Below are positions 63,999 to 64,000 of a stretch of 64,000 nucleotides of DNA, piece by piece. Both the position numbers and the translations under genes were made by a program. The stretch covers positions 48,081 to 112,080 of the forward strand of contig DASVCN010000034.1 in the NCBI GenBank assembly GCA_036381595.1, in the 5' to 3' direction. This DNA is from Trueperaceae bacterium. Its GTDB lineage: Bacteria > Deinococcota > Deinococci > Deinococcales > Trueperaceae. Under the pieces are notes generated by a model. The model ran no database searches. It was given only the letters and a program-made list of their open reading frames with translations, and had not been told where the DNA came from. Each line of letters opens with the position of its first letter. Positions within the stretch are counted from its first letter, which is position 1.

Positions 63999-64000
63999 CT

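Larger units (their letters stand above)
53526..64000. mobile_element. Genomic island inserted in comM (right end outside window)
   Basis: Interrupted comM, an adjacent large serine recombinase, lower GC by eye, XRE regulator, DNA methyltransferase, orphan membrane proteins and a replication-initiator-like gene. No capsid, terminase or conjugation gene is visible in the part shown. Confidence 0.88.

Noticed and set aside
56000..64000. CRISPR array in the island
   Set aside because: No regularly spaced direct repeats with unique spacers were found; the tandem repeats of the window are contiguous units.

Overview
The window is a GC-rich bacterial chromosome segment. It reads most like the Deinococcus-Thermus phylum, possibly the Truepera lineage (inference, moderate confidence). 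The pointers are an archaeal-type prolyl-tRNA synthetase ending in Tyr, a two-ring Cdc48/VCP-like AAA ATPase, a short HisG with a separate HisZ, and about ten genes whose only promoter-like signal is a TANNNT box 5-8 nt before the start codon, the leaderless arrangement common in Deinococcus.

Layout, core chromosome (1-53.5 kb): coaE, a tRNA nucleotidyltransferase and a CPBP protease (0-2.8 kb); ribH coupled to a Cys-rich protein, galE, ilvE, an EamA transporter and a class I aldolase (3.7-9.9 kb); a cluster of tiny ORFs with an internal terminator, then proS, ltrA, csbD, osmC and a ParB-like/UspA fusion (10-16.6 kb); metG behind a terminator-containing leader; a lipoprotein phosphoesterase; a complete branched-chain amino-acid ABC operon livJHMGF (20.3-25.0 kb); carbonic anhydrase and a zinc metallopeptidase; an FMN riboswitch followed by ribD-ribE-ribBA (26.9-30.3 kb); a thiolase plus fused beta-oxidation enzyme pair and a PfkB kinase (31.1-35.5 kb); the Cdc48-like ATPase; a ferritin-like/VIT1 fusion; a GNAT pseudogene; DinB, VOC and M24 genes; hisZ-hisG coupled to an M1 peptidase; proB and asd diverging; ydcF-like, degV and comM.

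Layout, island (53.5-64 kb): comM is cut at codon 348 by a genomic island that runs off the right edge. A large serine recombinase sits exactly at the junction. Base composition is visibly less GC-rich than the core. Behind the recombinase are a 53-aa membrane peptide, an XRE regulator with a divergent small gene, a DNA methyltransferase fused to a nuclease-like C-terminal domain, an unrecognised three-gene membrane-protein cassette, two small exported proteins, a coiled-coil protein and a replication-initiator-like winged-helix protein. The methyltransferase-nuclease plus the three-gene cassette is the best candidate for an undescribed (possibly defence) system.

A recurring oddity of the core is short degenerate tandem repeats (22-31 nt units) lying against or inside gene ends (coaE, ribH, ltrA, the carbonic anhydrase, ribBA, asd). 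No rRNA, tRNA or CRISPR array was recognised.
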